DNA of 64,000 nucleotides from Zhengitettix transpicula (Eukaryota; Arthropoda; Insecta; Orthoptera; Tetrigidae): positions 51,393,639-51,457,638 of the forward strand of contig CM073595.1 in NCBI GenBank assembly GCA_037074705.1, given 5' to 3'. The notes under the pieces were generated by a model, which saw only the letters and a program-made list of their open reading frames with translations, was not told the origin of the DNA and made no database searches. This document shows positions 26,086 through 38,700 of the stretch, piece after piece. A program made the translations under genes and the position numbers. Numbering within the stretch: the first letter of the stretch is position 1; every line of letters starts with the position of its first letter.

Positions 26086-26765
26086 ATAAAAGACTTATTG
26101 AAAAATAAAGGTATTTATTTTCAATTACAACGGAGTTACAAATTACAAAGAAATTGATTACAGCGGGTATTAAAATTACAAAATCAGATTTATTTTAATT
26201 TCTGTTTTTTTTACAGCAGACTTGGTTTCAAAAGATACAATGTATTTTTGTTTATTATTTCCATGCTGACCAATACTACGTACTGTCACACAAATTATTA
26301 TTTCCTTCAACTGCAATATTCCTATATATTTACACCAAGTAAAAAATGTTTTCACAAATTGTCTGTAATTATATTGCATTTCACTGATTTGGGACCTGAA
26401 GTGTTTTTCAGATATCCCAAACATATTTGTTTGCGTTAGCAGAACTAGATTAAATATTATTAGAGGGGCCTTAAATTTGATCGATAGTCCACGATTACAA
26501 TAAATACGTTTGATTGAAAGATTACAGCTGATATAAATAAATACATATTTTGCTCGTATAGATGTATGTTATTTTTATGTGGCAATTACTGGTAGGCGTA
26601 GAAAGTATTTTTATTATGTACGTGTAAACATAAAAGCAATTTTATTATTATTATTTTAGTGTAAAAGTACGTAAATAATAGTATTTTTCTTAAATTCTTT
26701 TTATTATACGTAACCAGGGAAGGAAAGGTCCCATATAACAGATGGTTATTTTCATCAAAATTCTC
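26086..26765. repeat. Tandem duplication, copy 2
   Basis: Second copy of the unit, only about 10 bp after copy 1. It is shorter by the block near 26450 and diverged by scattered substitutions and small indels. The shared open frame is shorter here (26424-26176, minus). High similarity implies a fairly recent duplication or an assembly artefact. Confidence 0.85.
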
Positions 26766-27658
26766 CCATAGCCTTGAGTTAGCCTTGAGTTCTTTGCTAT
26801 TCTTGGTGTCATATGCAGCCTTGTCAATACAATTAAATAATAATACATCATGGTGTAGTTATGAAATTTGTTAACAATGGTTTGGGTAGAATATTGAGAG
26901 AGGAATCTACGCGGAAGGGAAGAATCGTGAAAGAAGAAGAATTCAACTGACGACAGAGCTGGATAATTGCCTCGGCTTGGGAACAACTTACAGCAAATTT
27001 GCAATTCCACGACGTTAAGAGTCGTCGTTGTGATTAATTGAAAGAGAGGTTGTTGCGCAGATGACTAAGCGAGTCTTTTCCCGAGTGACTCACGCGTGAT
27101 GTATTCACACGGCCCAGTGACGCCGTGACGTGCGTGTGTGCGTGCGTGTCCCCGGAATGTCTGCACATTGCGTAACACGTCTGACGCGCATGTTCCGTGC
27201 ACGCTACAATTGCGAGACTCGCTGTTTAATTCAGCTTTACGCAAAACGCCTCAAGTGAATTACCTCGGCTGCTGTTCCACGCAGATATTGTTTAACTCGT
27301 GAACACACATTGGAAATATGATTAGTCCATTGCTCGTGCATGGTCAGATGTAAATCAGGCTTCTCAATTCATGCATATTCCGTAAACGGTAATGTCGTAT
27401 CTGCTGGCGACTGTTCGTCCATCTTGGATTTCAAATTTAAAGTCAATGGTGGGGTTTGATGCAGAGAGAATATTTTTGAAGTGTTCCGTAGTCTGGTTTT
27501 GAGGCGAAGTTGGCGATTGGGATTATGAGAATAAGCTGAACTTAACTGTATTGAAAAATGGAAAATTAAGATAAATGAGACGAAATCAGTTCAAGACGAC
27601 TAGTGTTCCCGTCAGTGTTAAACAATATTCAAATCCCAGTAAAGATTAGATTAGATTA
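26766..27658. other. Gene-free stretch with a CpG-rich patch at about 27000-27420
   Basis: CpG dinucleotides are frequent at 27000-27420 (for example CACGCGTGATG, GACGCCGTGACGTGCG, GACGCGCATG), unlike the flanks. Such patches can mark regulatory DNA or young insertions. I see no exon beside it. Confidence 0.35.
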
Positions 27659-28233
27659 GTCTCTGAAGTGTAGTGATGGATCCAAGTTACATCGACGGTT
27701 ACGTTTTCGCGCAAAAAGTCTTGTGGGTTACGCCTAAACATTGCTTTTCTGCGTTGAAATGTTTTTCCGAATCCGTTTTTGGTCCAGTGTCAACAGTCGC
27801 GGCACCCATCGCGCTCAAAGCTTTTTCATTGTCAGTTTTTCATGGAGGATGAAATGCACTGGTTCAGTTGAGAAGCCTACGGTATCAGCTACCTCACGCA
27901 CTTTTAGTCTGCGATCTTCCATTACCATATTGTGAACTTTTTCGATGTTTTCCTTGAGTGGTGACCGCAAGTGGGCGGCCGGAGCGAGTTTTTATCTTCT
28001 GTGATTCTGCGACCTCGTTTAAAGTCATTAATCCAGAAGTAAATAGTCTTCAATGCTTGTGCAGAGCCCGCATGAACTAGATCCAATTCAATTTTGATTT
28101 GTGCAACTGTCCAACCCTTCAAATGAAAATGTTTAATGACAGCGCGATATTCGTTGTTTTTTTTCACATTGTCTACACCTGAATACACATATAACACTAC
28201 AGAAGGCTGCCAACAATAAACTACGACTGGCAT
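27659..28233 (-). pseudogene. Decayed mariner transposase, 5' part
   Basis: Read on the minus strand from 28233, the frame gives NEYRAVIKHFHLKGWT and ALKTIYFWINDFKRGR, the paired helix-turn-helix DNA-binding part of mariner transposases, then MEDRRLKVREVADTVGFST and KLTMKK. An in-frame stop follows LTMKKL, and the reading frame shifts before the block with FRRNPQDFLR and VTVDVTWIHHYTSE. That last block contains the first catalytic aspartate of the DD(34)D triad; the family usually has DETW, here DVTW. The copy ends abruptly near 27650, so the two remaining catalytic aspartates are missing. Non-functional. Confidence 0.85.
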
Positions 28234-29349
28234 ATGTTTAAAACTTTTAGTAATATCTAAAAAAAATCATGTTTACCAACAATGGCGCAAAAGTGAAAAA
28301 TTTATCAGACTTATCGATTAACCCTCGTAGATCGTAAAATTACGAGTAAATGCAATTAATAACAAAGAAGAAAACTTAGGAGACTATAAATAATACCATT
28401 TCGATAAATTTATTGAGTCGCAGAACGATAAACAAACTTGTTGCCTTTTAATTAGGAAATATTTACGTTTTGCCTGATAGTTAATTTTAGTTCTTAACGT
28501 TTTTAAAATAAAGTTTCTGGAGGTTCATTCATAATATTCGCCATGGGCTTTAATCTCTTTCATATTAATATTTACAAACGTTCACTTTCCTGAGGATATG
28601 TACTTATAAACTGACACTTCTGAGTAAACAATCCAACAACACGTAACTGAAACGAAAATACGGAAAATTGTATAGTTTCCCCTTGTTTCTGTCAACGTTA
28701 ATGAGTTAATGACCAAAGGGGTTAAAAATTCAGTTAAATCGGTGGTGGTGTTTTTTTCTTGTGGTTGGTAGCGACAGCTGAGCGTTTAACATTTTCTCTG
28801 GATCGCTGATATATTTTTATTTTACGTGGTTTTCTTAGCCTCTGTTAATAATTTTTGTCTCTATGAAGAGAGTTTTAAACTCGGACACAGGAAACCGCCT
28901 GTTTATGTCGTTTGCATGGGATGTGTCCGATGTGTTTACCAGACGATTGTCGAGCGTCAACGTCTGAGCCACGAGTTATTTATTTCCATTTATTTAGCTT
29001 GAGATAGTAACATAGTAACAAAAATAAATAAATCTAAATACAAAACATAGCTTACAAATTATTATTTCTAGCATACACTCTGATTATTTTCTTAAATTGA
29101 CTGATACTTGAGCATTTTTTATTTCCAAAGGTAGCTTATTATTTTATTTCTACATTCTTAGTAATAATTTTCCTTATTCCTAGTTTGGTAACTATGTACA
29201 TCACATTTATTACTCACTAGATTCTTATGATAACACGGTAACTTATCCTTCTCTAATTTAAATATAAACAACATTACATCACAAAATATTATCTGCCTTA
29301 TATCCAGCCAATTTAGTTCACACAGCATATTTGTGCCACTAGCATATCT
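28234..29349. other. Gene-free stretch
   Basis: AT-rich with short GC-richer segments. No supported coding exon. The left edge could hold the missing terminal repeat of the mariner copy but I could not identify it. Confidence 0.35.
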
Positions 29350-30230
29350 ATTTCTACCTAAAATATTTCCAAATTAATAATTTTTTGGATATGTACAATA
29401 TAGTGCTACAATACTGCAAATGTGGCATTATTAAAGTTTTATACACTAATTCTTTGGCTTTTATGGACAACACGGATCTTATTCTTCCTAAGAAACCTAC
29501 TTTCTTGGCTAATTTCTTAATAATTAATTCTGCATGCTCATTCCATTTTAACTTATTGTCCATCATAATCCCAGTCATCTTTATAAACGTTAACTTGTCT
29601 TATTTACATTTAACAACAAGTTATTAACCTTTAACTATTCTAATACAATTCACACGGAATTTAAATCACATCCAGATAAGTATAATAAAGTATAGTCGGC
29701 AAAAATATGTGTACTACAGTTTCTTATGTACCTAGGGAGATCATTTATATACAATATAAACAAAAGAGAACCCAACTTTCTCCCTTGGGCCACACCAAAC
29801 GTTATATCGGTCTTTCTGGAACATCTTTCAGCTATTTTTACATATTGGGTTCTGTGTTTAAAATAATCTCGCAACCAACCCAATATCTTGCCTCTAATTC
29901 CATACTTTTATAGAGATTATTTATCAATCTATCTCTGACTATATTTCGAATGCTCTTTTTAGATCCAATAACACTGCTACAGTTACATTTTTCATGCCAA
30001 TCTCTCTCTCTCTCTTCAATTGTTCTCCCACGAACTGAAGCGCAGATTGAGTAGAATGTTCTAAAACCTGACTGAGTAGTCTTTTTCCAGCAATATCTTC
30101 ACACCAGTTTTCCTTCGTGTATTTGTTCTGGAAGGAGTACGCAGATAATTCCTGGCACTCAGACTTTAGTCCAGCCAACACTACTTTTATTTTCAATATT
30201 TTCAGTCTAACCACGGAGTCCCAAATAAAT
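29350..30230 (-). pseudogene. Decayed reverse transcriptase of a CR1/Jockey-type LINE
   Basis: Three minus-strand blocks in consecutive order make one RT. At 30214-29939, HSTQSALQFVGEQL and AVLLDLKRAFE are the fingers and motif A (which carries a catalytic aspartate). At 29883-29650, GVAQGRKLGSLLFILYINDL corresponds to the PQGS.LGPLLF.IYINDL motif B, and FADYTLLY is the FADD motif with its second aspartate changed to tyrosine. At 29578-29354, GIMMDNKLKWNEH and LVYKTLIMPHLQYCS form the thumb. Stops and frame breaks separate the blocks, so it cannot make a working enzyme. No endonuclease domain is visible. Confidence 0.85.
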
Positions 30231-32140
30231 GATTTACAATTCCCGCCATACCCTAACAGATCAGAACATTGATCAGTTTTATGAATGAATATGAGTAATT
30301 AATAAGTAATAAATAATAATAAATGTGAGGCAGTGTAGTAATAATTGAAATAGCTTTAAATTGTTCACTATTACTGTCAAATTTACATCTTTACTGTATT
30401 TATATTTAAATTAAAAAGAAGAGAAGTGTGCGAGTATACGAATTGAGAAACTTTGCGAAAATTTCATCAGTAGTTATTTACATTGTTATGGGAGGAGCCA
30501 TTTTTTCATACCCAATGAAGTCATAAAAAATCCGATACAAAGGTATTTCTTTTAAAACGGTACGCTCAGTTTTTGTGACGATAAATTTACATAAGCCAAT
30601 GTGAATTCATATAAGTAGGGCAAAGTTTTGGTTCTTATTAAACTTGAAATACTTCAAGGAGTTACATGTGACACCACAAAAAAAAAGAGCTCACATAAGA
30701 ATTATTAAGACTAAGCAACCGAAACGGGAAATTTCTATTTTTTTAGACGTCTAAGAGGCATTGAAATAATCTTCAAACAGCGATTATGTATAAAAGTTCT
30801 TATAAATTTTAAACTAATCGGAGTAGTAGTAAAATGAGGTTGTTCAAACTATATTTTGCTTCTTAATTATTAACATGAAGAAGTGTAAATGTACGGAAAT
30901 AGTTCTTTATACTCTTTATCATTTTCCTTCATTATTATTTTTCCTTACAAAGTTTTATTTCATGTCGTTTGTGTCACTGTCTGTTATGTTCAACTGTGTG
31001 CAAAGAAAAAATCCATGCGGGTAGATCAGGGCCAGATCGACGGTGATAGCTCTTATGGAGTCTAATTAGCGTTTTTATGCAGGTTTCTATCGATAAATAT
31101 GTTTGTAAATCCTCTCGCACTGTGAAAAATAAACCGTCAGCTTTTTTATTATATATTAATTATTCTTTAATGGGAGAGGTTCATGATGGGAGCAATATAA
31201 TCACACATTTATTAATTCAGAATTTTACAATTATTTTCTTCTGTTTAGTAACATTAATGTTCTTGATTGGATGGGTCTTTTAGTGTTTGACTGGAGCATA
31301 TTGATAAAACAACATCTTCTCATACTTGAGCACAAATACTAAAGTGTGCTGAGCACATTCAATTTTTACTAGGGAAATTAGCTTGCAGCTGTAGTTTCTC
31401 CTTATTTAAATATTTTGGGGAAGGATTATGGTGAGCAGTTAAAATGTATTTAATGCCTTTCATCGAACGTTTATCTTATCTACATTACACAATAATGCAT
31501 TCATTTCAGGCTGAATGCTTCATTTCCGAAACAAAACATTTTTTTCACTTTCTGTCATTGTATACACACAATTTGAAATAGTTAACATTTGAGATATTAT
31601 TGTTTATTGCTTCTCTTTTATGACTTCTTTGTTTTTTGTGTGATGCTTAATATTAAATTGCGTTTTCATAATTTATATAAGAACTACAGTTTATAAAGTT
31701 TTCTATTAATTTCTCTTATGACCTCTGCCTACAATCTCTTAAATTCCTCAAGAAACGAATGTTTTATTTTCCCTAAATAGTAATAAATATATTTACATTT
31801 TCCTTGCTCCCCAAAACAAAGCATAGTTTCTCTTTTTATTTAAAAACAAAACATTAAATTCAGAGATCATGTAAATGATAGTTTCCATATTGGCTCTTGA
31901 GATGATTACTTAATTTCTCAGCGTAATCCTCGGTATGTATCCAGAAACGATCTTGAAATTCTTATCAGTATCTAGTGAAGTAATCTTAGTTTTTTGCTGA
32001 TAAGACGTCTTAGTAAGATGCTTCACGATACGTTGCTTATCGTCGAATTAAACTTTATTCTAGTGTATGTAAGTGATCTTCATACCGTATAATTTAACTT
32101 CCAATGTAACTGGCCTTGTCAAAAACAAAAATAGTTTACA

Positions 32141-32143
<3 letters not shown>
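30231..32143. other. Gene-free stretch upstream of fimbrin
   Basis: AT-rich sequence with no supported exon or repeat family. It lies 5' of fimbrin exon 1A and may include distal regulatory DNA, but nothing specific can be pointed to. Confidence 0.35.
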
Positions 32144-32188
<45 letters not shown>

Positions 32189-32193
32189 CATAT

Positions 32194-32271
<78 letters not shown>
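32144..32271. repeat. (TA)n and (ATACAT)n compound microsatellite
   Basis: Alternating TA runs are interrupted by two blocks of the hexamer ATACAT. It lies about 0.4 kb upstream of the fimbrin start. The open frames through it (IYIYIY and YTYTYT) are translations of the repeat. Confidence 0.95.
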
Positions 32272-32657
32272 CTGTATATACTCTTGTGCATTATTAAGTA
32301 AGCTCTTTTATACAGATAGCCATTTCTGCAAGTAAATCGATTTGATTATTTCAACTTCATCGATTTAAATCTGAAAATTCGATCAACAAATGTATCGTTT
32401 CTTTATTCTCTGCGTTTATAAGTTGAGAGAGAGGGCACATTTGTTGTTTTAATGCGCATAAAGTTGCATTAATAGGTATCCACCATCTATTTTCTCCCTT
32501 TCCACTTCGAACGTGGTAAAGTTTACGTTGTCATGTTGCCTGCTTGCAAAGAGTCCTTAAATTTAAAAAGACATTGCATTTAAAGAGACTATCTGACATA
32601 CCACAGGATTCATTCAAAAATCTTTGGAATTCAATAGTCGTGTCTCAGTGGTTGAAG

Positions 32658-32729
32658 ATGGCGTCCGCAGGCGGTGCAAATAAACTAAGCGAAGAAGAAA
32701 GGGGCGAATTGCAAGAGCAATTTACAGCG
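32658..32729 (+). CDS. Fim: Fimbrin first coding exon 1A
   Basis: ATGGCGTCC opens a 24-codon exon that ends in phase 0 at GCG followed by GTATG. The peptide ([19 protein letters not shown], then EQFTA) supplies the entering helix of EF-hand 1 before DKNGDGYI. The ATG context (GAAGATGG) is acceptable, and TGA lies in frame upstream. This form matches other plastins best. Confidence 0.88.
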
Positions 32730-35700
32730 GTATGTTTAGTAAATTATTTAACCTTAATTTAAGCCTCTGTACTGAGTAAATATTTATGAGATAACCGTTA
32801 ATACTAGACTTAATGACGATATAAGTTTGGGCTGTCAGTGATGTCGTTTTCATGCAAACATTTGACAGTAATCTGCGAAAAGAAGACGTTGTACGATGTT
32901 ATTCTTAGTTTCTTTTCGATTACTCTTTATTCGATATCGTAAATATGAAATGATGATTAATATAGGAACGTTTTATGTTCGGCGTTAAAGATAATCGTAT
33001 GGCGTTGGAAGTTCATGTTTTTTAAAATTTTGCCCCTATTATGCCTGTAATACCTTCGATGCCCAATCTCAACATTTAATTACTTAAAATACGTTTTACT
33101 TGAGGTCTTGCAACGCAATTGATAGGCTTGAATAACAGAATTCACTATTACTGTATTTGGTATAATTGTTTTAAAAATAGTACATTTTGTATTTGATGAA
33201 TTTATCTTATTTATATATTATCCTTCCATTATATAATCTGAAACTTCCATATAATGGAAACTTCGGTTTTATTATTGTAGGTCATGAAACCACCTGAAAT
33301 AGAATAATATCAGACTTTTCATCCCTCAAAAAATGAATGGCAGGCTTCTTTCAGAAATCATTTTTCTACATTACTATTTAATATTAATCATGGCACTTAT
33401 ACTAATTTGTATTGTTTGGTTATTACATTTTTTCTTCAAGTGATATTTTTATGTTGGTCAATGGAGAGAAATGTTAGATTGCATTTAATAGTGCCTTAGA
33501 TGATTTAGGTTTTGCTAATTGAGTGTATTTTGTTTTTACTCCACAGTAGGCTTATGGCAGATCAATATTTTTTTATTTACACCACTTGTGCAATCAATTC
33601 TTATCTTGAAATACATATCATAATTTACACAGGAAGACAGTGGAAATCCTTTATTTACCTAGGTTCTTGTTTTACACCGCTACTCAGCTTTCACAGATAA
33701 GTTGTTCAAAATTAATGGCCTTGACTTCAGAACTTTGTTTTATTAACTCGGACGTGTATCAGTTCTTGCCCAGTTACCCGTTGAGCTTAAATTGCTCTAG
33801 TCATATACATATTACATTTGACGTTGACTTCTAAGTAAAATATTTGGTTTTGAGAATTTTACTGTGTATCATATTTAGGTAACTTTGTTGTTACTTTTAA
33901 ACTGGTGTCCATCACAAAATAATACTTTAAGATATTATACTTGCTAAAGCTTAACTGAAACTATCCCATGTATGTTTATGAAATGTTTTTACTACAAGAG
34001 TCCATTATCAACACTTTTTTTGTTTTGTTTTGAGTAATTATTTGAAGATATTTGTTGTATCCACCATACAAATTTATTATTGTTCACAATCCATTCTTCT
34101 GTAATAAATAGTATCCTTTTTCAACATTTGTTTGGATATTGTTTGATCTATTTCAAATTAGTTATGTTCTAAAATCTTGGAATTGAATAAGAATTACATA
34201 TTGTATGTAGATTGTAAATGTTAATATCAGATATCAAATTCATTAAATTTGTTTTTAGGATGACTTTCCAAACTTGTTTATCTGTAGTCCATTTTGCCAC
34301 TGATGAGCGTCGCACAATTAAATCAGCTAATAGGAATACTGTATAAATCCCAATTTTATTGTATGAGATTCTCATGTGACGAATTGCAACCGTTATGGTG
34401 ACAAAGTTTTCCATTCTTTTGTTAATATTTACTGTTAACTAAATGAAACAAGCAGTGAAAAAACTTTAATAGTTGTAAATTTATAATTTTTTTTTAATTG
34501 CGGATTAGTATGGTTGTGTCGACATCGTGGTCATTGGCAACCCGTATGTTTTTGTACAATAGTTTACATAGCGTTATTGTTTACATACATAGATATTCTT
34601 AATATGATTAGCGATTATGTGATTAACAATAACCCTTTATATTACTTCCTTATAAATATTGTACATTGTTGCGAGATAGGAAAAGTGTCATTATCTTGTG
34701 TAAACGTGACATTTCTTCAATAACTGTTCTCATAATAGCCATTTTACTTTTGTGATTAGGATTGAAGTTATTGTTGCCATTTTTAAACTGAACATATAAA
34801 ACAAGTTTCCAACATTTATATTACATTAAACAGCTCGTAACTATTCCTCAAAGTGAAAGTGTCAGAAAATTTCAAACACATTAAACGGTTTTACATCGCC
34901 TACCCTTTGTCCTGGTAGTCCTTATCTTATGGAAGCTATACATAATATAATTTAATAATTCACAGTTATGTTTCTTCATTTATTGAGAAAGTCATGTGTT
35001 CTTTTTGCTACAGGTAGTGTCACTGATTTGACTCTTTCTCCATCTTGTCTCTTATGTTCTAACTGAGTGTAATAGTTTGTTGTGTTACACATACCCCGGT
35101 TTTCTGATTCATGTAGAGTGTCCATAGTCTTCCACTCCCTCGCCAAACTGTACGTATATTGGTGTTAACGATAGTAATATATGTTCCACCGCACAATTGT
35201 ATTTTTAGGGTGCTCAAAAGAGACTTCCTTGGCTGATATAGGCCAAAGGTTTGTATTTTATACTTGGCTTCACAATTGATCTTCATCATTCGTCCACAAT
35301 AACACATTTCAAAAGTTTCTGCACTTGTTGGACTTTAACCGTCTAGGTTTTAGGTAAAGTGAATTTAATGAATTTTATATATGAAAGTTGTTTGTTATAA
35401 ATAGATTCTTACCTGCTGAATTTTTCATTTTTTGTTTGGAAACTTATTGGTCATTAGGGCACAATATATTCAGCCTCGAGTGTTTGTCCTATTTGTTCTT
35501 AGAGGAACGAATAATTCCCGAAATGAGGAATCTAATCTAGAATATTTTTTTTTTATTTAGGGTGTTAAGGGTGCACTGTCATAACAGGTGGTGTCATTGG
35601 CCGTTAGCAGATCAACGTTTGATATTCTAAGAATTCGAAAAATTTTCCCAGAAATAATTTAGCAAACAGCCTGGTATTCAGCTTGAAAGAATGTGATAAA

Positions 35701-38700
35701 CTAGGGGAAAATTCTGAGTTGTTAATCGTCGGAACTGGTAACATACAAAATCGGTGGCTCGGCTTAATAAAGATGACTGCTGCAGATTTATATAGAATAT
35801 TTCTTCAAATTAAATAGACACTAATTTTGAGTTTATGTACGTGATAGTGTATAGTAACAAGGTTCGTCTACAGACAAATTCGTTCGGCTTGACGTTGTTC
35901 TTTGAAATCGCTTCGATGTGTGTAACTTGACAAGAATATATTAAATCTGCGTGTTTTGCGTCGGGATGGGTAAGGTTGGGGTGTATCCGTTGCCGTTTAA
36001 GGCGATATTGAGAGCGAGCGTGAGTCAGGGCTAGACCGTTGCTTCTTATCAGCGGCGACGCCCACGCCCACCTGCAACGTTCATTTCTGCGAATCTTCCG
36101 TTTCTGAGCAGTCATTCGTTAGCTAATTCCAGTCGTCGCTTTCTTCACACCTTCCGTTTCCAGTGGCGAACCCTTGTCTCGACCTTAATCTGCGACCGAG
36201 TCACACGAGGGAGAGAGATTCAGTCGGCATCACGCGCGTTCTTTGTTGTGTGTAGGGAAATGTGTTCCATATGTGGTCGCTCTCATATCTGGCCCTGCTT
36301 TTTCCTGTTTGCCCGTAACGGTCGTTACCTTGGTTGACGTCGCCATATTCATATTCTACCTGTAGCGGCCCTGACGGCCGTTACCCGCCTGACTCGTAGC
36401 GTATCTGTAGCTTCGATAAGACGCTTCCCTGAGACGGTGGATCCGGGTCGACAACCGAGATAAGCAACGGTGTCTGTTGGGCTGGGCATGGTATGGGATC
36501 CTCCAACGAAATAGCGAGATTCGCGGTTCTTAACGGGTTTCGTGTGCCTCTGGTCCCGGCGGTGTCTCGTCGCCGATAAGATAGCGAATTAAGTCGAGGT
36601 TGTATTTTAAGTTGCCAACGGAACAGCTGACCCCTACAAACGGTGACTTGCTAATTGCCCAGGTTTCGCTGAATCGTAACTCACGCATGTTACGTACGTA
36701 GGTCGAACCACGATCGTTTGAGAGATTCCGCTGTGCCATTAAGTCTCCTACATTAATTTGTTCAACTTCCTCAATACTGCGATATAGTATTATTATTTTA
36801 CATCTAAAATTGCGATTAACAACGGATCAACATGTATGGAGGATTAACAGTTCTTATATAATTTTCAGTTTCATTATAAATCAAATTTCGCGCTGTATAA
36901 CTCTACCAAACACTAGACCTTTGTCTCTAGATTTATTTTTATAACTCAGTATATTAATCAAATAACTCAGCGTGTTTGTGAGACACCCTTTGCACAGTGA
37001 TGGATGGCTCAGGATAGTTCTGAGATACATCAATTCAGATGTGTGACTGATGAGTAAATAAACATTTGTATTGAATTCTGAATTGGCTTTCTGGATTTTA
37101 AGGAAGGTAGGAGAGGTAGCGAGGCAAGGTAAATGCAGAGTAGTGTGTGGCTTGACAAAGAGCCAAGGTAATGTCGCAACGCAACCTCTACGCAGCACGC
37201 AGGAGGCCGTATTACATACAAGCTTCTATGTGACGACGAAAATCTATAAACAGAGAGAGCAAAAAGTAACCCCAGACTTCCTACAATCAGTCCCCAGCAC
37301 ATGCATCCGTCCCACGAAGGAACTGTATCATTACTCTCAACTCTTTCCTGCTCTAATTTCGACTTCTCTTGCAACATATCGCCGACTGCTCGTTAAAAAT
37401 TGTTTGGATATCGCAGAAATGAGGTTCATTATTACGCCCTAAAGACGCGAAGTATCAGACAACAGGTAATTGAAGTAAATGAGATGCCAAAAGAAACACA
37501 TAAGAGAAAATGGACATAAGACTTTAATTTTGTATGTAAAATCAACACAACACGAAATGAACTGGAATCTTTCCTATCACGAAAAGAAGTCACAACTGCA
37601 CGAACCGTATAAAAAAATATACTACAATATACATATATGAAAACTCCGTTAAAATGTTGGGAAAAAATCAATGGAGAATTTGCAGCAGTAAGGACTAGAT
37701 GGGAGTGTTTTTGCATCGCGTTTTAACAATACAGCAATGTCTTCGACTTGGTAATCTCTAATGGTCTGGATTTTCATTAAATTCAGATGTAGAACAGCTA
37801 AGAGCATCAAGTGGCTTTTATTAAAGGGGAAAACTAATACAAATGGCATGGGTGTAGTTAGATCAATATTAACGTAAATATTTTGAAAATAAAACAATGC
37901 TTCAGAGACCAAGAAAGAAGGGGAGAGGGAATTATAGATGGCATTCTTATCTTGTTAGAGAAGAAAGATTTGTAAAAGATCTTAAAATGGAAGGGCGTAC
38001 AGTCCCCGGAGAAGGTGGGCCGCAGTGTCCGCTGGAATGAAGGAAGTGAAATTGTTTCATTTATTGAGTACTATGGAAGGACTCCGAAGGACGTATGGTA
38101 CAAAATTAAAGCTCATTTTTGTAGAAGAGAAACTTTTTAGTTTGAGCTAATATTGTAGAAAGTGTGGGAAGGTTAAGGACCTTCTTAAAACTTAACGTTT
38201 ATAGTAAAATAAAATGGAAGTGAAACACGTACAGCTCAAATGTGGTTGTGCTGGAGAATACTTATTAATAATTATATTGTGAATATAATTAGGAAGAGAA
38301 TATGTGTGATGGAGGTTCGTGATTTACTGCATACTCTTCTGTAGTGCTCTGCCGTTGGCCAGGTCCTACAGATTCTCGAGACAGGAGATGGATCCAATAC
38401 AGTGATTCGGGGATCAGTGATTACAGTACTGAATCGTGATAAATAAGCACGTAGGATTTGGTGGATACTGTGTATGAAAAGGTTGGCGCAGGAGTGAACA
38501 ATATGGAGAACCCGAATCTGCGTATAATTTGTTAACAATAAGAGAAGTTCGGTAAGTACGTCTATATATCAATTAGCTATATGTAGCGTGAAGCAGAAGA
38601 GTTGGGAGTGGCCGTCGTAGCTGCACCTCCGAGACTGACTCACGCTTGATTCACGCGAACATAGGCGTGAAGCCCAAGACAATATCTAAGTACTTCCATA

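Noticed and set aside
25376..26765. CRISPR-like or satellite array
   Set aside because: Only two long copies, with no short repeat-spacer structure; this is eukaryotic DNA.
32073..32301. IYIYIY and YTYTYT open frames
   Set aside because: Translations of the TA / ATACAT microsatellite.
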